Assembly (NCBI GenBank): GCA_028692275.1
Contig: JAQUXR010000009.1
Span: 1-64,000, forward strand
Length of the DNA: 64,000 nt
DNA from: Frisingicoccus sp009929615
GTDB lineage: Bacteria > Bacillota > Clostridia > Lachnospirales > Lachnospiraceae
Direction of reading: 5' to 3'
Shown: one piece after another, positions 49,542 to 58,038 of the stretch
How positions within the stretch are numbered: position 1 is the first letter of the stretch
Layout of the letters: each line of letters opens with the position of its first letter
Position numbers and translations under genes: made by a program
Notes under the pieces: model-generated
Told to the model about the DNA's origin: nothing
Databases searched by the model: none
Seen by the model: only the letters and a program-made list of their open reading frames with translations

Positions 49542-51466
49542 TTATCGAAACTTTGAATATGACTCATTTTGGCCGCTTCCATCAACAGCAGCTGCATTTA
49601 ATGCCGGGAATAAATGTTGTTTATGGCGAAAATGAAGCTGGGAAGACAACGATTCATCAGTTTATTCAGGCCATGCTTTTTGGGGTGGAGAGACTTCGTG
49701 GAAGAGCTTCAAAAAAGGACGAGTATTCCAGATTTCAGCCTTGGGAGCAGGGCAGAAATTATGAGGGCTCAATCGTTATAGAACATGGAGGAGAATCTTA
49801 CCGTATTGTCCGGAATTTTTATAAAGAAGATGAATATTTCAGGGTAGAACAGTTAAGCACAGGGAAAGACATTCTTCTTCCCGGAGAGCAGCTGGACGGA
49901 CTCATTCCCGGACTGACCCGGGCAAATTTCAAGAATGGCCTCAGTATTGGGCAGATGGGAAGTGTTATTGATGCCCGGTTTGGCCTTTCGCTTCAGGCCT
50001 ATATGGCCAATATCAAGCGAACTAAAAGCCAGGAAGTTGATATCGGGCGGACATTGGATTACCTTAGAAAAGAACGGAAAATTCAAATAGATAAAAGCCC
50101 GGAAAAAAGACTCCAGGAACTGGAAGAGCAGATTGGTCAGTTACAAGTATCCGAGGGAGAACGGGAAAAGCTCTATGAAGATATCCGAACCCAGCAGGAA
50201 ACCCTATCTGAAATTCGGCGAAGCCAGCAGGCGGAGCGAAGTGCAGGGCGTGAGAACCGGATAAAAGAGCAGAAAGAGCGGATGGAAGCAATTCGCCTGA
50301 TTGAAGAAAATAATTATATTGCATCTCAGTATCAGCAGAAAAAGGAAGCGTATGAGAATATGAAGCGGCAGAGCCTGGAGGAGGATTTTGATTCCCTGAA
50401 AGCTCAGTGGGATGAAGCAAATGAGGCCTATGATGATTTGTCCGATAGATACGAACAACTGATGGGGCGCAATCTGGCTATTCTTTTTTCGGTCATGATG
50501 TTCGGTTTGATTCCGGTCATTGCTGTATTTTTCTTAAGAAGCGGTGTAGGGATTCGTATAGGTATGGTATTATTTCTTGTTTTTTTATTAATGGGAACAG
50601 CCTTTATTTTGCAGAGTGGAAAGCGGCGAATGGGGCGGAAGGTCAGCGCCAGCAGGAAAGAACTGGAAGATATTCAGACATTGATGGAAGGTCAGATGTT
50701 TGGGAGGAGCAGCCGCGGCGTTTTGAAACAGATGAAAGAGGAACTGAAGGCATTGCGGCAGCAGTATGAACAACTTCAGGAACCTTTAAAACCTTACATA
50801 GAAAAATATGGTGAAAACATTTCTCTGGATATGGAAGAAGATGACCAGGAGCGGGAGATGGAGGCACTAAGGGAGCGGGAACAGAATCTGACAAAATCTT
50901 TAGAACGCCTTCTTGTCCAAAAAGAAGCTCTGGATCAGCGCGAAGGGGAACGGAGTGTTTTAGAGAATGAATACGAAGAACTTTCAAAAGTCATTGGTGA
51001 TGACAGGGAAGAAGCGGGTATTATTGACGAGTGTATGGAGATTATTCAAAATTTATCCGAAGAAATACACTCGGATTTTGGACCGGCACTGAATCAGGAG
51101 GTTTCCAGAATTATGTGGGAGCTGACCGGTGGAAAATATGAGCGGGTCGTTGTGGATAACCAATTAAATCTGAAGGTGGATACGGGGACAAGTTTTGCAG
51201 ATGCGGAACAGCTCAGCACAGGTACACGGGAACAGCTGTATCTGGCTCTTAGACTGGCTATGGTCAAATTACTTTTTCCGGAAGAAAATATGCCGATTAT
51301 TCTTGATGACAGCTTTGTCTTTTATGATGACCGCAGGCTGAATCGGACCCTGGCATGGCTGGCTCAGCAGAATTTCCCACAGATTATTTTGTTCACGTGC
51401 CAGCACCGGGAAATGGAAGGGTTAGATAGACTTGGCATTAATTACACACCAATTTACTTGAAGTAG
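49538..51466 (+). CDS. YhaN/SbcC-like SMC-type ATPase with central membrane segments
   Basis: A 642-aa ABC/SMC-type ATPase. The Walker A is VVYGENEAGKTT (~30-41), the signature is EQLSTGTREQLYLALRL, and the Walker B is IILDDSFVFYDD near the C-terminus. Two coiled-coil arms (residues ~190-300 and ~365-500) flank two adjacent hydrophobic helices (~308-356), which is unlike canonical SbcC with its zinc hook but matches YhaN-type proteins. It is shorter than YhaN (~960 aa) because the coiled coils are short. With the overlapping nuclease it probably forms a membrane-attached DNA-end-processing complex (inference). Confidence 0.88.
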   Translation: MIIETLNMTHFGRFHQQQLHLMPGINVVYGENEAGKTTIHQFIQAMLFGVERLRGRASKKDEYSRFQPWEQGRNYEGSIVIEHGGESYRIVRNFYKEDEYFRVEQLSTGKDILLPGEQLDGLIPGLTRANFKNGLSIGQMGSVIDARFGLSLQAYMANIKRTKSQEVDIGRTLDYLRKERKIQIDKSPEKRLQELEEQIGQLQVSEGEREKLYEDIRTQQETLSEIRRSQQAERSAGRENRIKEQKERMEAIRLIEENNYIASQYQQKKEAYENMKRQSLEEDFDSLKAQWDEANEAYDDLSDRYEQLMGRNLAILFSVMMFGLIPVIAVFFLRSGVGIRIGMVLFLVFLLMGTAFILQSGKRRMGRKVSASRKELEDIQTLMEGQMFGRSSRGVLKQMKEELKALRQQYEQLQEPLKPYIEKYGENISLDMEEDDQEREMEALREREQNLTKSLERLLVQKEALDQREGERSVLENEYEELSKVIGDDREEAGIIDECMEIIQNLSEEIHSDFGPALNQEVSRIMWELTGGKYERVVVDNQLNLKVDTGTSFADAEQLSTGTREQLYLALRLAMVKLLFPEENMPIILDDSFVFYDDRRLNRTLAWLAQQNFPQIILFTCQHREMEGLDRLGINYTPIYLK

Positions 51467-51479
51467 GAGGATATGAGAG

Positions 51480-52391
51480 ATGGTTTATTTATTAGGCGAC
51501 CAAATGGTTGAAGCCAGTGAAGAGGATGTACTCCGGAATAAACAGCCGGCAGTCTTCGTTGTTTCAGAAGCAGAATGCCCGGAACTTCTGAAAAAGATGG
51601 GCATTCATTTTAGTGGGACTTTAAATCTGAATTCAATATATTATAATAAACTGGAAACTCACAGGGATTATTTGTTTGCAACGCTGCATATTCCGGAGCG
51701 TGAGGATATCCTTGGAAAGAAACATCGCATGTATGTCTTTATTAATAAAGATTTTCTTGTTCTCGTCGGCAATTCAAAATATACAGAAGAGATTGTTCCG
51801 GGGCTGTTAGCAGATGACCTGGTTCAGGGTGAGAATAAAGTCCGCTTTCTTTACAATTTTGGCATTGAGGTAATGCGGGGTGACGCCATTCACTTAGAGG
51901 AATATGAAAAGAAGATTATGAAGCTGGAAGATACTGTCGGGGATATGACACTTCAGGAACTGCATTCAAAACTGCATCCGATGCGCAGAGAACTTCAGAC
52001 CCTGAGGAGTTATTATGAACAGATGTCGGATGTATGTGATGAATTAGAAGAGGATAAGAACAGCTTTTTTGATGCAGACTATACAAAGTATTTCCGTGTA
52101 TTGTCCGGGCGTTTTGAACGGCTTCGGGGCCGCTGCTCAGATTTACTCGAATATGCAAAAGAGGTTAAGGATGCCTATCAGGCGGAATGCGATGGACGAC
52201 AAAATAATAATATGGCTTTTTTGACCGTTGTTTCTACAATCTTCCTGCCGCTGACTTTGATTACAGGATGGTACGGTATGAACTTTCAGAATATGCCGGA
52301 ATTACAGAGTGGTTATCCGGTAGTCATTATTCTGAGCCTGGTAGTTATTATGATTTGTATTTACATATTTAAAAAGAAGAAGATGTTTTAA
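51480..52391 (+). CDS. CorA-family divalent cation transporter
   Basis: A 303-aa protein of the CorA metal-ion transporter family: a large soluble N-terminal domain with long helices (~135-235) and two C-terminal membrane helices. The pore motif GMN is present in GWYGMNFQNMPE (~residue 264). It imports Mg2+ or exports divalent ions. It lies 13 bases after the YhaN-like gene with AGTAGGAGG as binding site. A strong terminator hairpin follows. Confidence 0.92.
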   Translation: MVYLLGDQMVEASEEDVLRNKQPAVFVVSEAECPELLKKMGIHFSGTLNLNSIYYNKLETHRDYLFATLHIPEREDILGKKHRMYVFINKDFLVLVGNSKYTEEIVPGLLADDLVQGENKVRFLYNFGIEVMRGDAIHLEEYEKKIMKLEDTVGDMTLQELHSKLHPMRRELQTLRSYYEQMSDVCDELEEDKNSFFDADYTKYFRVLSGRFERLRGRCSDLLEYAKEVKDAYQAECDGRQNNNMAFLTVVSTIFLPLTLITGWYGMNFQNMPELQSGYPVVIILSLVVIMICIYIFKKKKMF

Positions 52392-52392
52392 A

Positions 52393-52461
52393 ATTACATG
52401 CAAAAAAGGCCTCCGGAATCTGTCGTATAAAAACAGATTCCGGAGGCCTTTTTGCATGTAA
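52393..52461. terminator. very long bidirectional terminator
   Basis: A near-perfect inverted repeat of about 29 bp per arm (TTACATGCAAAAA..GGCCTCCGGAATCTGT and its complement), with internal A- and T-runs usable in both directions. It lies between the convergent corA and prs genes. Confidence 0.9.
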
Positions 52462-52476
52462 TAGCAATGACTTAAA

Positions 52477-53652
52477 TTATTTAGCGTTATAAGCCTTTAA
52501 TAACTTGTGGATTCTATCATAAGGATCAAGTAAATCACTGATAGAATGGTCATGATTCAAAGAATCAATGAGAAGTGCTACATATTTACTCATATCAACA
52601 TTCACATAGTAAGGTCTCGCCAGTAATTCAGGTGGCTGATAGATACAGTTTGTGGTTAAGATTTTGCTGATAAGACCCTGTTCGTAAGCTTCATCAAAAG
52701 CCTGCATACCATTGGTGAAAAGACCGAAGGTAGAAGCAATGAATACACGTTTTGCTTTACGTTTTTTCAGTTCTTTTGCTGTATCCAGCATACTTTCGCC
52801 GGAAGAAATCATATCATCGATGATAACAACATCTTTGCCTTCAACGGAACTTCCGAGGAATTCATGAGCAACGATTGGGTTACGGCCATTGACAACAGTA
52901 GTATAGTCACGGCGTTTGTAGAACATACCCATATCAATACCAAGAACATTGGCATAATATACGGCACGAGTCATGGCACCTTCATCAGGGCTGATAATCA
53001 TCATATGATCACTATCTACAGTAAGGTCATCAACTGCACGGAAAAGAGCTTTGATGAACTGATAGTTTGGCTGAACGCTTTCAAATCCACTAAGTGGTGT
53101 AGCGTTCTGAACACGAGGGTCATGAGCATCAAATGTAATGATATTATCTACGCCCATATTCTTCAGTTCCTGAAGAGCTAATGCACAGTCCAGAGATTCA
53201 CGGGCTGTACGCTTATGCTGACGGCTTTCATAAAGGAAAGGCATAATAACGTTAATGCGGCGTGCTTTACCGGCAGCAGCAGCGATAATACGTTTTAAGT
53301 CTGAATAATGGTCATCTGGGGACATGCGGTTTTCGTGTCCGCATAATTTGTATTTAATGTTGTAGTTTGTGACATCAACGATTAAGTATAAATCCTTACC
53401 GCGGATAGATTCGTTAATTGTACCCTTGGCTTCTCCAGAGCCGAAGCGGGAACATTTAGAATTGATAAGGTAAGTATCCTGTTTGTAATCTGCTAAAAGA
53501 AAATTTCCGTTGTCTCCGCCGTGTCTTTCGTGACGCCAGGAAACAATCAGTTCATTAACTTTTTGTCCAAGTTCCCAGCTGCTTTCAAGGGGAATAATTC
53601 CCAATGGGCCTACAGGGATAGTTTCTTCGAAATCGATGTTGAGCTGACTCAT
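52477..53652 (-). CDS. prs: Ribose-phosphate pyrophosphokinase, long divergent form
   Basis: Makes PRPP from ribose 5-phosphate and ATP; PRPP is consumed by upp and nadC in this window. The 391-aa product has the PRPP-binding loop VVIIDDMISSGESM and MPFLYESRQHKRTARES corresponding to the ATP-binding loop. It differs from the usual ~315-aa enzyme: an N-terminal extension of about 60 residues is present, and the catalytic flag region reads FDAHDPRVQNATPL instead of the classical DLHA.QIQGFF. It belongs to a clostridial variant group as far as I recall. Start ATG follows GGAGGT. Confidence 0.88.
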   Translation of the reverse strand: MSQLNIDFEETIPVGPLGIIPLESSWELGQKVNELIVSWRHERHGGDNGNFLLADYKQDTYLINSKCSRFGSGEAKGTINESIRGKDLYLIVDVTNYNIKYKLCGHENRMSPDDHYSDLKRIIAAAAGKARRINVIMPFLYESRQHKRTARESLDCALALQELKNMGVDNIITFDAHDPRVQNATPLSGFESVQPNYQFIKALFRAVDDLTVDSDHMMIISPDEGAMTRAVYYANVLGIDMGMFYKRRDYTTVVNGRNPIVAHEFLGSSVEGKDVVIIDDMISSGESMLDTAKELKKRKAKRVFIASTFGLFTNGMQAFDEAYEQGLISKILTTNCIYQPPELLARPYYVNVDMSKYVALLIDSLNHDHSISDLLDPYDRIHKLLKAYNAK

Positions 53653-53732
53653 GATTTACCTCCGTACATTGTGTGGTGTTGTGGTTTATATTTTTTAAAC
53701 TTCTGTAAAAGAAATTTTACATTCAATCAAAC

Positions 53733-53762
53733 ATTATGAACTATCTAATACTTTTTTGTCAA
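53733..53762 (-). promoter_or_regulatory. promoter of prs
   Basis: On the minus strand TTGACA (53757-53762), an 18-bp spacer and CATAAT (53733-53738). Confidence 0.65.
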
Positions 53763-53807
53763 GATTTTTGACGAAAGTTGTCAGATAGTGTTGAATTTTG
53801 TACATTA

Positions 53808-54818
53808 TCAGTCCTTGGAGCAGGCTTTTTTGACGCGGATATCCTCACCTAAAATGAGGAGAATATCATAATAGCTGACAATTCGTGAGAAGATACGTTC
53901 GCTGTAAATGTCCTGAATACCTTCCAGTGGAAGATTTGTGGAAATAATTGTTGATTTTCCATATTGCTGTCGATGGTTCAGACAGAGAAAAAGCTGGGAA
54001 ACAGTAAAATTATTTACCATCTCTGTTCCTAAATCATCAATGATTAAAGCGTCACAGTTCATGACAGAATCAAAAAAAGTATCCTCGTAAAAAGATTCTT
54101 CACTGTCATTATTGTTCCCAAAAGTATGCTTTTCAAAAGCCTCAATTAATTCAAAAGCCGTAAGGTAAAGGACCGAACGGGATTTCTTTAAAAGTTCATT
54201 AGCAATACAGTGGGTGAGAAAACTTTTGCCGACACCTGTTTCGCCATAGATAAATAAATTAGTAAACTGAGTATCGAAGTTTTCAATATATGTATGGCAT
54301 CTTGCGGCAATCGTCCGCATGTTCTCCGCTGGGCTGATGCCAAAGCGGGAATCCGGTATTTCGGAATAATAGCCAAGATTAAAGGTATCGAAATTTTCTT
54401 TTTCAAGAATTGGAACGATATTGGACTGATCGTAGATTCTGCGTGCCGCTGCTTTGCGGAAACACTGACATAAATCGTTTCCATCAAAACCGGTGTCCTT
54501 ACAAATCGGACAGATATGCTTGATATCTAAATAGTCGGATGGGTACCCGGCCTCACAGAGAAGTGCCTGTTGGCGTGCTTTCAATGTTCCAATATGAGAG
54601 TGAAGATTCTCTGAGGCATCTGCCTCTGGTTTCTGGGTACTAAGAATACGTTCACGGGCTGACTTGGCACAGAGGGAAACGATTTCCTGTTCGAGTTTTC
54701 CGTATTCAGGTATTTTTTCAAGAACTTCCTGGGTCCGCAAATCCTGCTGGTGCTTTTCGTCGGCCTGAAGACGGTCGTAGTCACGCATAACAGATTGATA
54801 AAGTGAGTTGTTTAACAT
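53808..54818 (-). CDS. DnaI/DnaC-like helicase-loader ATPase
   Basis: A 336-aa AAA+ protein. The N-terminal half has a DnaI-type zinc motif HICPICKDTG..LCQC and the C-terminal half has Walker A YGETGVGKSF, Walker B ALIIDDLGTE and sensor-like STNLPLE. It loads the replicative helicase at origins and restarting forks. It is directly downstream of the dnaD-domain gene on the minus strand, 26 bases apart, with AGGAGG before ATG. The pair resembles the primosome gene pair seen in other Firmicutes. Confidence 0.92.
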   Translation of the reverse strand: MLNNSLYQSVMRDYDRLQADEKHQQDLRTQEVLEKIPEYGKLEQEIVSLCAKSARERILSTQKPEADASENLHSHIGTLKARQQALLCEAGYPSDYLDIKHICPICKDTGFDGNDLCQCFRKAAARRIYDQSNIVPILEKENFDTFNLGYYSEIPDSRFGISPAENMRTIAARCHTYIENFDTQFTNLFIYGETGVGKSFLTHCIANELLKKSRSVLYLTAFELIEAFEKHTFGNNNDSEESFYEDTFFDSVMNCDALIIDDLGTEMVNNFTVSQLFLCLNHRQQYGKSTIISTNLPLEGIQDIYSERIFSRIVSYYDILLILGEDIRVKKACSKD

Positions 54819-54844
54819 GGAAATACAGCCTCCTCAGCCTTAGT

Positions 54845-55972
54845 TTATTTCAGATTGCCGGAATGGAGTTTTTTGATGAATTCCAGTTCCGTATTGCTGT
54901 AGTCATAGGTTCGTTGGTTAAAATTGTGAAAACGGGATGCTGGTTTTTTGCCAGTGGTTGTTTTCGCAGTTTTGGATTCTTTTGCCTGCTTTGCTTTTGC
55001 CTGTTCAAAGGCTGTGTCCAGACGAAGGACATCATCCATCGTCTCTACCTGATTACTGTGCCAGCGTTCCAGTATGGAATCGGCATATTTGAAACTGGCA
55101 GAGTGTGCGGTCAGAATAGTACGCCTGCAGGCTTCGACAATTAATTCCTGGGAAAGTTTGTATTCCTGCTGCCAGCGGCGAATATAACTCAATTCATCAT
55201 CACTCAGATAACGGCCTTTAATACCAAAGGCATTCATAACGGCAGAATTAACCTTGTTATAGGAAGCACAGTAGACTTTCGCATCGGCGGGCGTCTGGAT
55301 ACCGGCTTCGGCCCAGCTCATGGCAACAGCCTGGATATAATTCATCTTCCGGTGGCCATTGGAAATACAGTATTCGAAAAGATGTTCAATTAAATCTAAG
55401 GACATACCCAGTCCTTTGCGGAAAAAGAGAACCGTGTTCATATCATCCTGATTCAGAGGCTTTCCGCTATACTGCTGAATGATGAAGAAAAGCTGTTCTC
55501 CACCATCCTTCTCCACAAAAGTCTGAAGGTCATCCATCGAATAGAAAGGAATATCAGATGTGGAACGCTCTTTTTTGGGAGTTGTTTTTACCGGTTTTGG
55601 CGAAGCCGGCTGGACTTTTACGGCTTCTGGTTGAGGAACCGGTTCTGCAACAGGCTTTTCCTGGGCGTAGGGTGCGGTAACCGGGCGCAGGCAGAGGTCT
55701 GTGATATTGCCCGCATCATCCCAGGCAATTCGAAGAAGCTTCTCCTGTTCCCAAAAGCGGAGTGCCCGCTTGACATCGTTCTCTGTCATATTAAAAAAAT
55801 CAGCAATGGAGCTGGTTGTAATCTCGTCATGAGCACATCCGGCCCATCGGAGAAGATAGAGGTAAATCTTTAAAAATTCACCATTGGCCCCAGACATATA
55901 ATGGTCCAGAAATTCGTTTGGAATTAATGTAATATTCCGAGGCATATCGGTATGTAATCTAATTGCGTTCAT
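54845..55972 (-). CDS. DnaD-domain replication initiation protein
   Basis: A 375-aa protein. The N-terminal winged-helix domain includes DEITTSSIADFFNMTENDVKR (residues ~53-73, given in part), followed by a Pro/Lys-rich linker (~110-140) and two DnaD/DnaB2-like helical domains with YCISNGHRKMNYI and the YIRRWQQEYKLSQ region. It acts in primosome assembly together with the adjacent DnaI-like ATPase. Start ATG follows GGTGGGGAA. An extended -10 (TGCTATACT) lies ~95 bases upstream, and a cluster of DnaA boxes lies beyond it. Confidence 0.9.
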   Translation of the reverse strand: MNAIRLHTDMPRNITLIPNEFLDHYMSGANGEFLKIYLYLLRWAGCAHDEITTSSIADFFNMTENDVKRALRFWEQEKLLRIAWDDAGNITDLCLRPVTAPYAQEKPVAEPVPQPEAVKVQPASPKPVKTTPKKERSTSDIPFYSMDDLQTFVEKDGGEQLFFIIQQYSGKPLNQDDMNTVLFFRKGLGMSLDLIEHLFEYCISNGHRKMNYIQAVAMSWAEAGIQTPADAKVYCASYNKVNSAVMNAFGIKGRYLSDDELSYIRRWQQEYKLSQELIVEACRRTILTAHSASFKYADSILERWHSNQVETMDDVLRLDTAFEQAKAKQAKESKTAKTTTGKKPASRFHNFNQRTYDYSNTELEFIKKLHSGNLK

Positions 55973-56065
55973 AAGTTCCCCACCCTGTTTCTATAATAAT
56001 AAAATAGTGCATTTTCAATAAGTTCAATCTGCCCATACATATGGTTGATTTCACTAAGTGTTCAC

Positions 56066-56074
56066 AGTATAGCA
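56066..56074 (-). promoter_or_regulatory. extended -10 promoter of dnaD-dnaI
   Basis: On the minus strand TGCTATACT (56066-56074), with no good -35 element. Three abutting DnaA-box-like 9-mers start 47 bp upstream of it, so DnaA could affect this promoter. Confidence 0.5.
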
Positions 56075-56120
56075 CATTCTAAAATTCTTGAAAATAGGGC
56101 CGGATTTTGAGAAAGGAAAA

Positions 56121-56147
56121 TGTGGAAAATGTGGATAAAGTGGATAA
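56121..56147. promoter_or_regulatory. DnaA-box cluster 1 (three abutting 9-mers)
   Basis: Reading left to right TGTGGAAAA (one mismatch), TGTGGATAA (perfect complement of TTATCCACA) and AGTGGATAA (one mismatch), head to tail without spacing. All three share the same orientation. Confidence 0.75.
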
Positions 56148-56254
56148 CTTTTTACATAATTGTTTCATAAAAAAATCAGGGTCGAAAAAACCTACAAAAA
56201 TCCGAGGATTGTCAGATTTTGCGAAAAACTGGAGAAAAGGTTATGTAAATGAAA

Positions 56255-56311
56255 TTATCCACAGATTTTACAACTAAAAATTGTTGATAAACCTGTGGAT
56301 AATGTGGATAA
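56255..56311. promoter_or_regulatory. DnaA-box cluster 2 (four sites)
   Basis: TTATCCACA (56255-56263, perfect), TGTTGATAA (56282-56290, one mismatch), and two abutting perfect TGTGGATAA boxes (56294-56302 and 56303-56311). The first is oriented opposite to the others. The cluster ends just before the murC stop codon. With cluster 1, the 342-bp intergenic region holds seven sites. Confidence 0.8.
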
Positions 56312-56314
56312 CTC

Positions 56315-57691
56315 CTATTTTAAGAGATCTTCGCCGATGTTTACAATGTCTCCGGCACCCATAGTTATCAACAGGTCACCGTGATTACAATTTTTTAATA
56401 AAAATTTCTCAATTTCTTCAAATGAAGAAAAGTAGTCGGCTTCAGTATTTAATTTTAATATTTCTGCCTGTAAATCTTTGGAATGAATCTCTCCGGTGTC
56501 AACCTCCCGGGCTGCATAAATATCGGCCAGGACAACATGGTCGGCCAAAGAAAGGGCCTTGGCAAAATCCTTTAACAGGGCTTTGGTCCGGGTATAGGTA
56601 TGAGGCTGGAAAGCACACCAGATTTTCTTATGAGGGTAGTTTTTCGCAGCGGTTAAAGTTGCTTCAATTTCTGTTGGATGGTGGGCATAGTCATCAAGAA
56701 TGGTAATGCCATTAACTTCACCCTTATATTCAAAACGACGGTCAGTGCCTTTGAAATTCAAAAGGCCGGTCTTAATATTTTCCATTGGAATATTAAGCTC
56801 CTGAGCAGCAGCGATAGCAGCCAGAGAGTTTGATACATTATGCATACCGGTGACATTTAAGGATATATGGGTTATTTCTTCACCATTAACGTATAAGTCA
56901 TAGCTGCCGCAGGCATGGTCATTGAAAGTAATGTTTTTTGCCGTATAGCTATCCTTAGCATCTAAACCATAGGTTACAATCTTGCATGGAAGGTCCTTTG
57001 TGAAATAGTCCAGATTTGGTATTTCACCATTAATAATCAGGACGCCATTGTTATCTAATTTCTCACAAAAACAACGGAAAGAATGGCGAATGTCATCAAG
57101 ATCTTTAAAAAAGTCAAGATGGTCCGCATCTACATTAAGAATTAACTCAATACGTGGATTGAACTTTAAAAAGCTGTTGGTATATTCACAGGCTTCAGTG
57201 ATGAAGTTATTGGAACGTCCAACGCGGATATTACCATTGATATCTTTAAGAATACCTCCAACAGAAATTGTTGGATCGCATTTACCGGCAAGCATAATTA
57301 AAGAGAGCATGGAGGTTGTTGTTGTTTTTCCGTGGGTACCTGATACAGCAATAGAGTTTTCGTAATGACTCATAATCTGACCAAGAAGTTCGGCGCGGTC
57401 CATATGTGGAATATTCTTTTCCACGACGGCTTTAAATTCCGGATTATCCGGATGAATGGCAGCGGTATAAACAACGAGGTCTATGTCATCGGTAATATTT
57501 TCAGGCTTCTGTCCATAAATAATGGATGCACCGTGCTGTTCAAGTTTTTCAGTAATTGGGGAACTTTTCATATCAGAGCCGGTAATTGTAAAGCCTCGTT
57601 CAAGGAGAACCTCAGCAAGACCACTCATGCTAATGCCGCCGATACCCATAAAGTGGATTTTAATCGGACGATTAAAGTCAATTTTATACAT
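56315..57691 (-). CDS. murC: UDP-N-acetylmuramate--L-alanine ligase
   Basis: Adds L-Ala to UDP-MurNAc, the first step of stem-peptide synthesis. The 458-aa product has the N-terminal Rossmann segment HFMGIGGISMSGLAEV, the ATP loop SGTHGKTTTTSML (~112), the central-domain NVDADHLDFF and the C-terminal DDYAHHPTEIEATL. ATG 57691 follows AGGAAG. It is not in the dcw cluster here but alone, upstream of dnaD on the same strand with the DnaA-box region between. A TATAAT-containing promoter is likely near 57740. Confidence 0.96.
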   Translation of the reverse strand: MYKIDFNRPIKIHFMGIGGISMSGLAEVLLERGFTITGSDMKSSPITEKLEQHGASIIYGQKPENITDDIDLVVYTAAIHPDNPEFKAVVEKNIPHMDRAELLGQIMSHYENSIAVSGTHGKTTTTSMLSLIMLAGKCDPTISVGGILKDINGNIRVGRSNNFITEACEYTNSFLKFNPRIELILNVDADHLDFFKDLDDIRHSFRCFCEKLDNNGVLIINGEIPNLDYFTKDLPCKIVTYGLDAKDSYTAKNITFNDHACGSYDLYVNGEEITHISLNVTGMHNVSNSLAAIAAAQELNIPMENIKTGLLNFKGTDRRFEYKGEVNGITILDDYAHHPTEIEATLTAAKNYPHKKIWCAFQPHTYTRTKALLKDFAKALSLADHVVLADIYAAREVDTGEIHSKDLQAEILKLNTEADYFSSFEEIEKFLLKNCNHGDLLITMGAGDIVNIGEDLLK

Positions 57692-58038
57692 ATTATATTA
57701 CACTTCCTTATTATCATATTTCAAATGTAGCTAATTTATTATAGCTTGCTTTGAAAGAAAAATAAAGGATTTTTATTGAAACCACTTGAAATTAGAGGCT
57801 TAAAAGTGTGTATGCCCTATAAGTGTCTGCTGATGGACGGTGAAAATCAGAAAGATGCACAAAGAAACTTTGTGGCAATTGTGCACAAATTACAGACATT
57901 TTGTGGATTGAGTCGAAAAAAATCGGAATATTGAACATTTTTAAAAGATTACTAGGGAAAAAATAGTAAAAAGTGTTCACAATTTTCGGGGCAGGTGTTA
58001 TAATTAAATAATCATAACAGAACGCAAGAGGTGATTAC
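57692..58038. other. murC-glgC divergent intergenic region
   Basis: This 347-bp region has no credible ORF. Near murC a minus-strand TATAAT lies around 57735-57742. In the middle are CACAAAG/CTTTGTG (57858-57874) and the palindrome TTGTGCACAA (57879-57888), possible operators. The glgC promoter occupies 57976-58004. Confidence 0.5.
57976..58004 (+). promoter_or_regulatory. promoter of glgC-glgD
   Basis: TTCACA (57976-57981), a 17-bp spacer and a perfect TATAAT (57999-58004), 34 bases before the glgC start. Confidence 0.8.

Noticed and set aside
55973..56314. Chromosomal origin oriC at the DnaA-box cluster
   Set aside because: dnaA, dnaN, recF, rpmH and gyr genes are absent and no clear DnaA-trio or unwinding element was recognised, so an ectopic cluster is the safer reading. 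GC skew was not computed.
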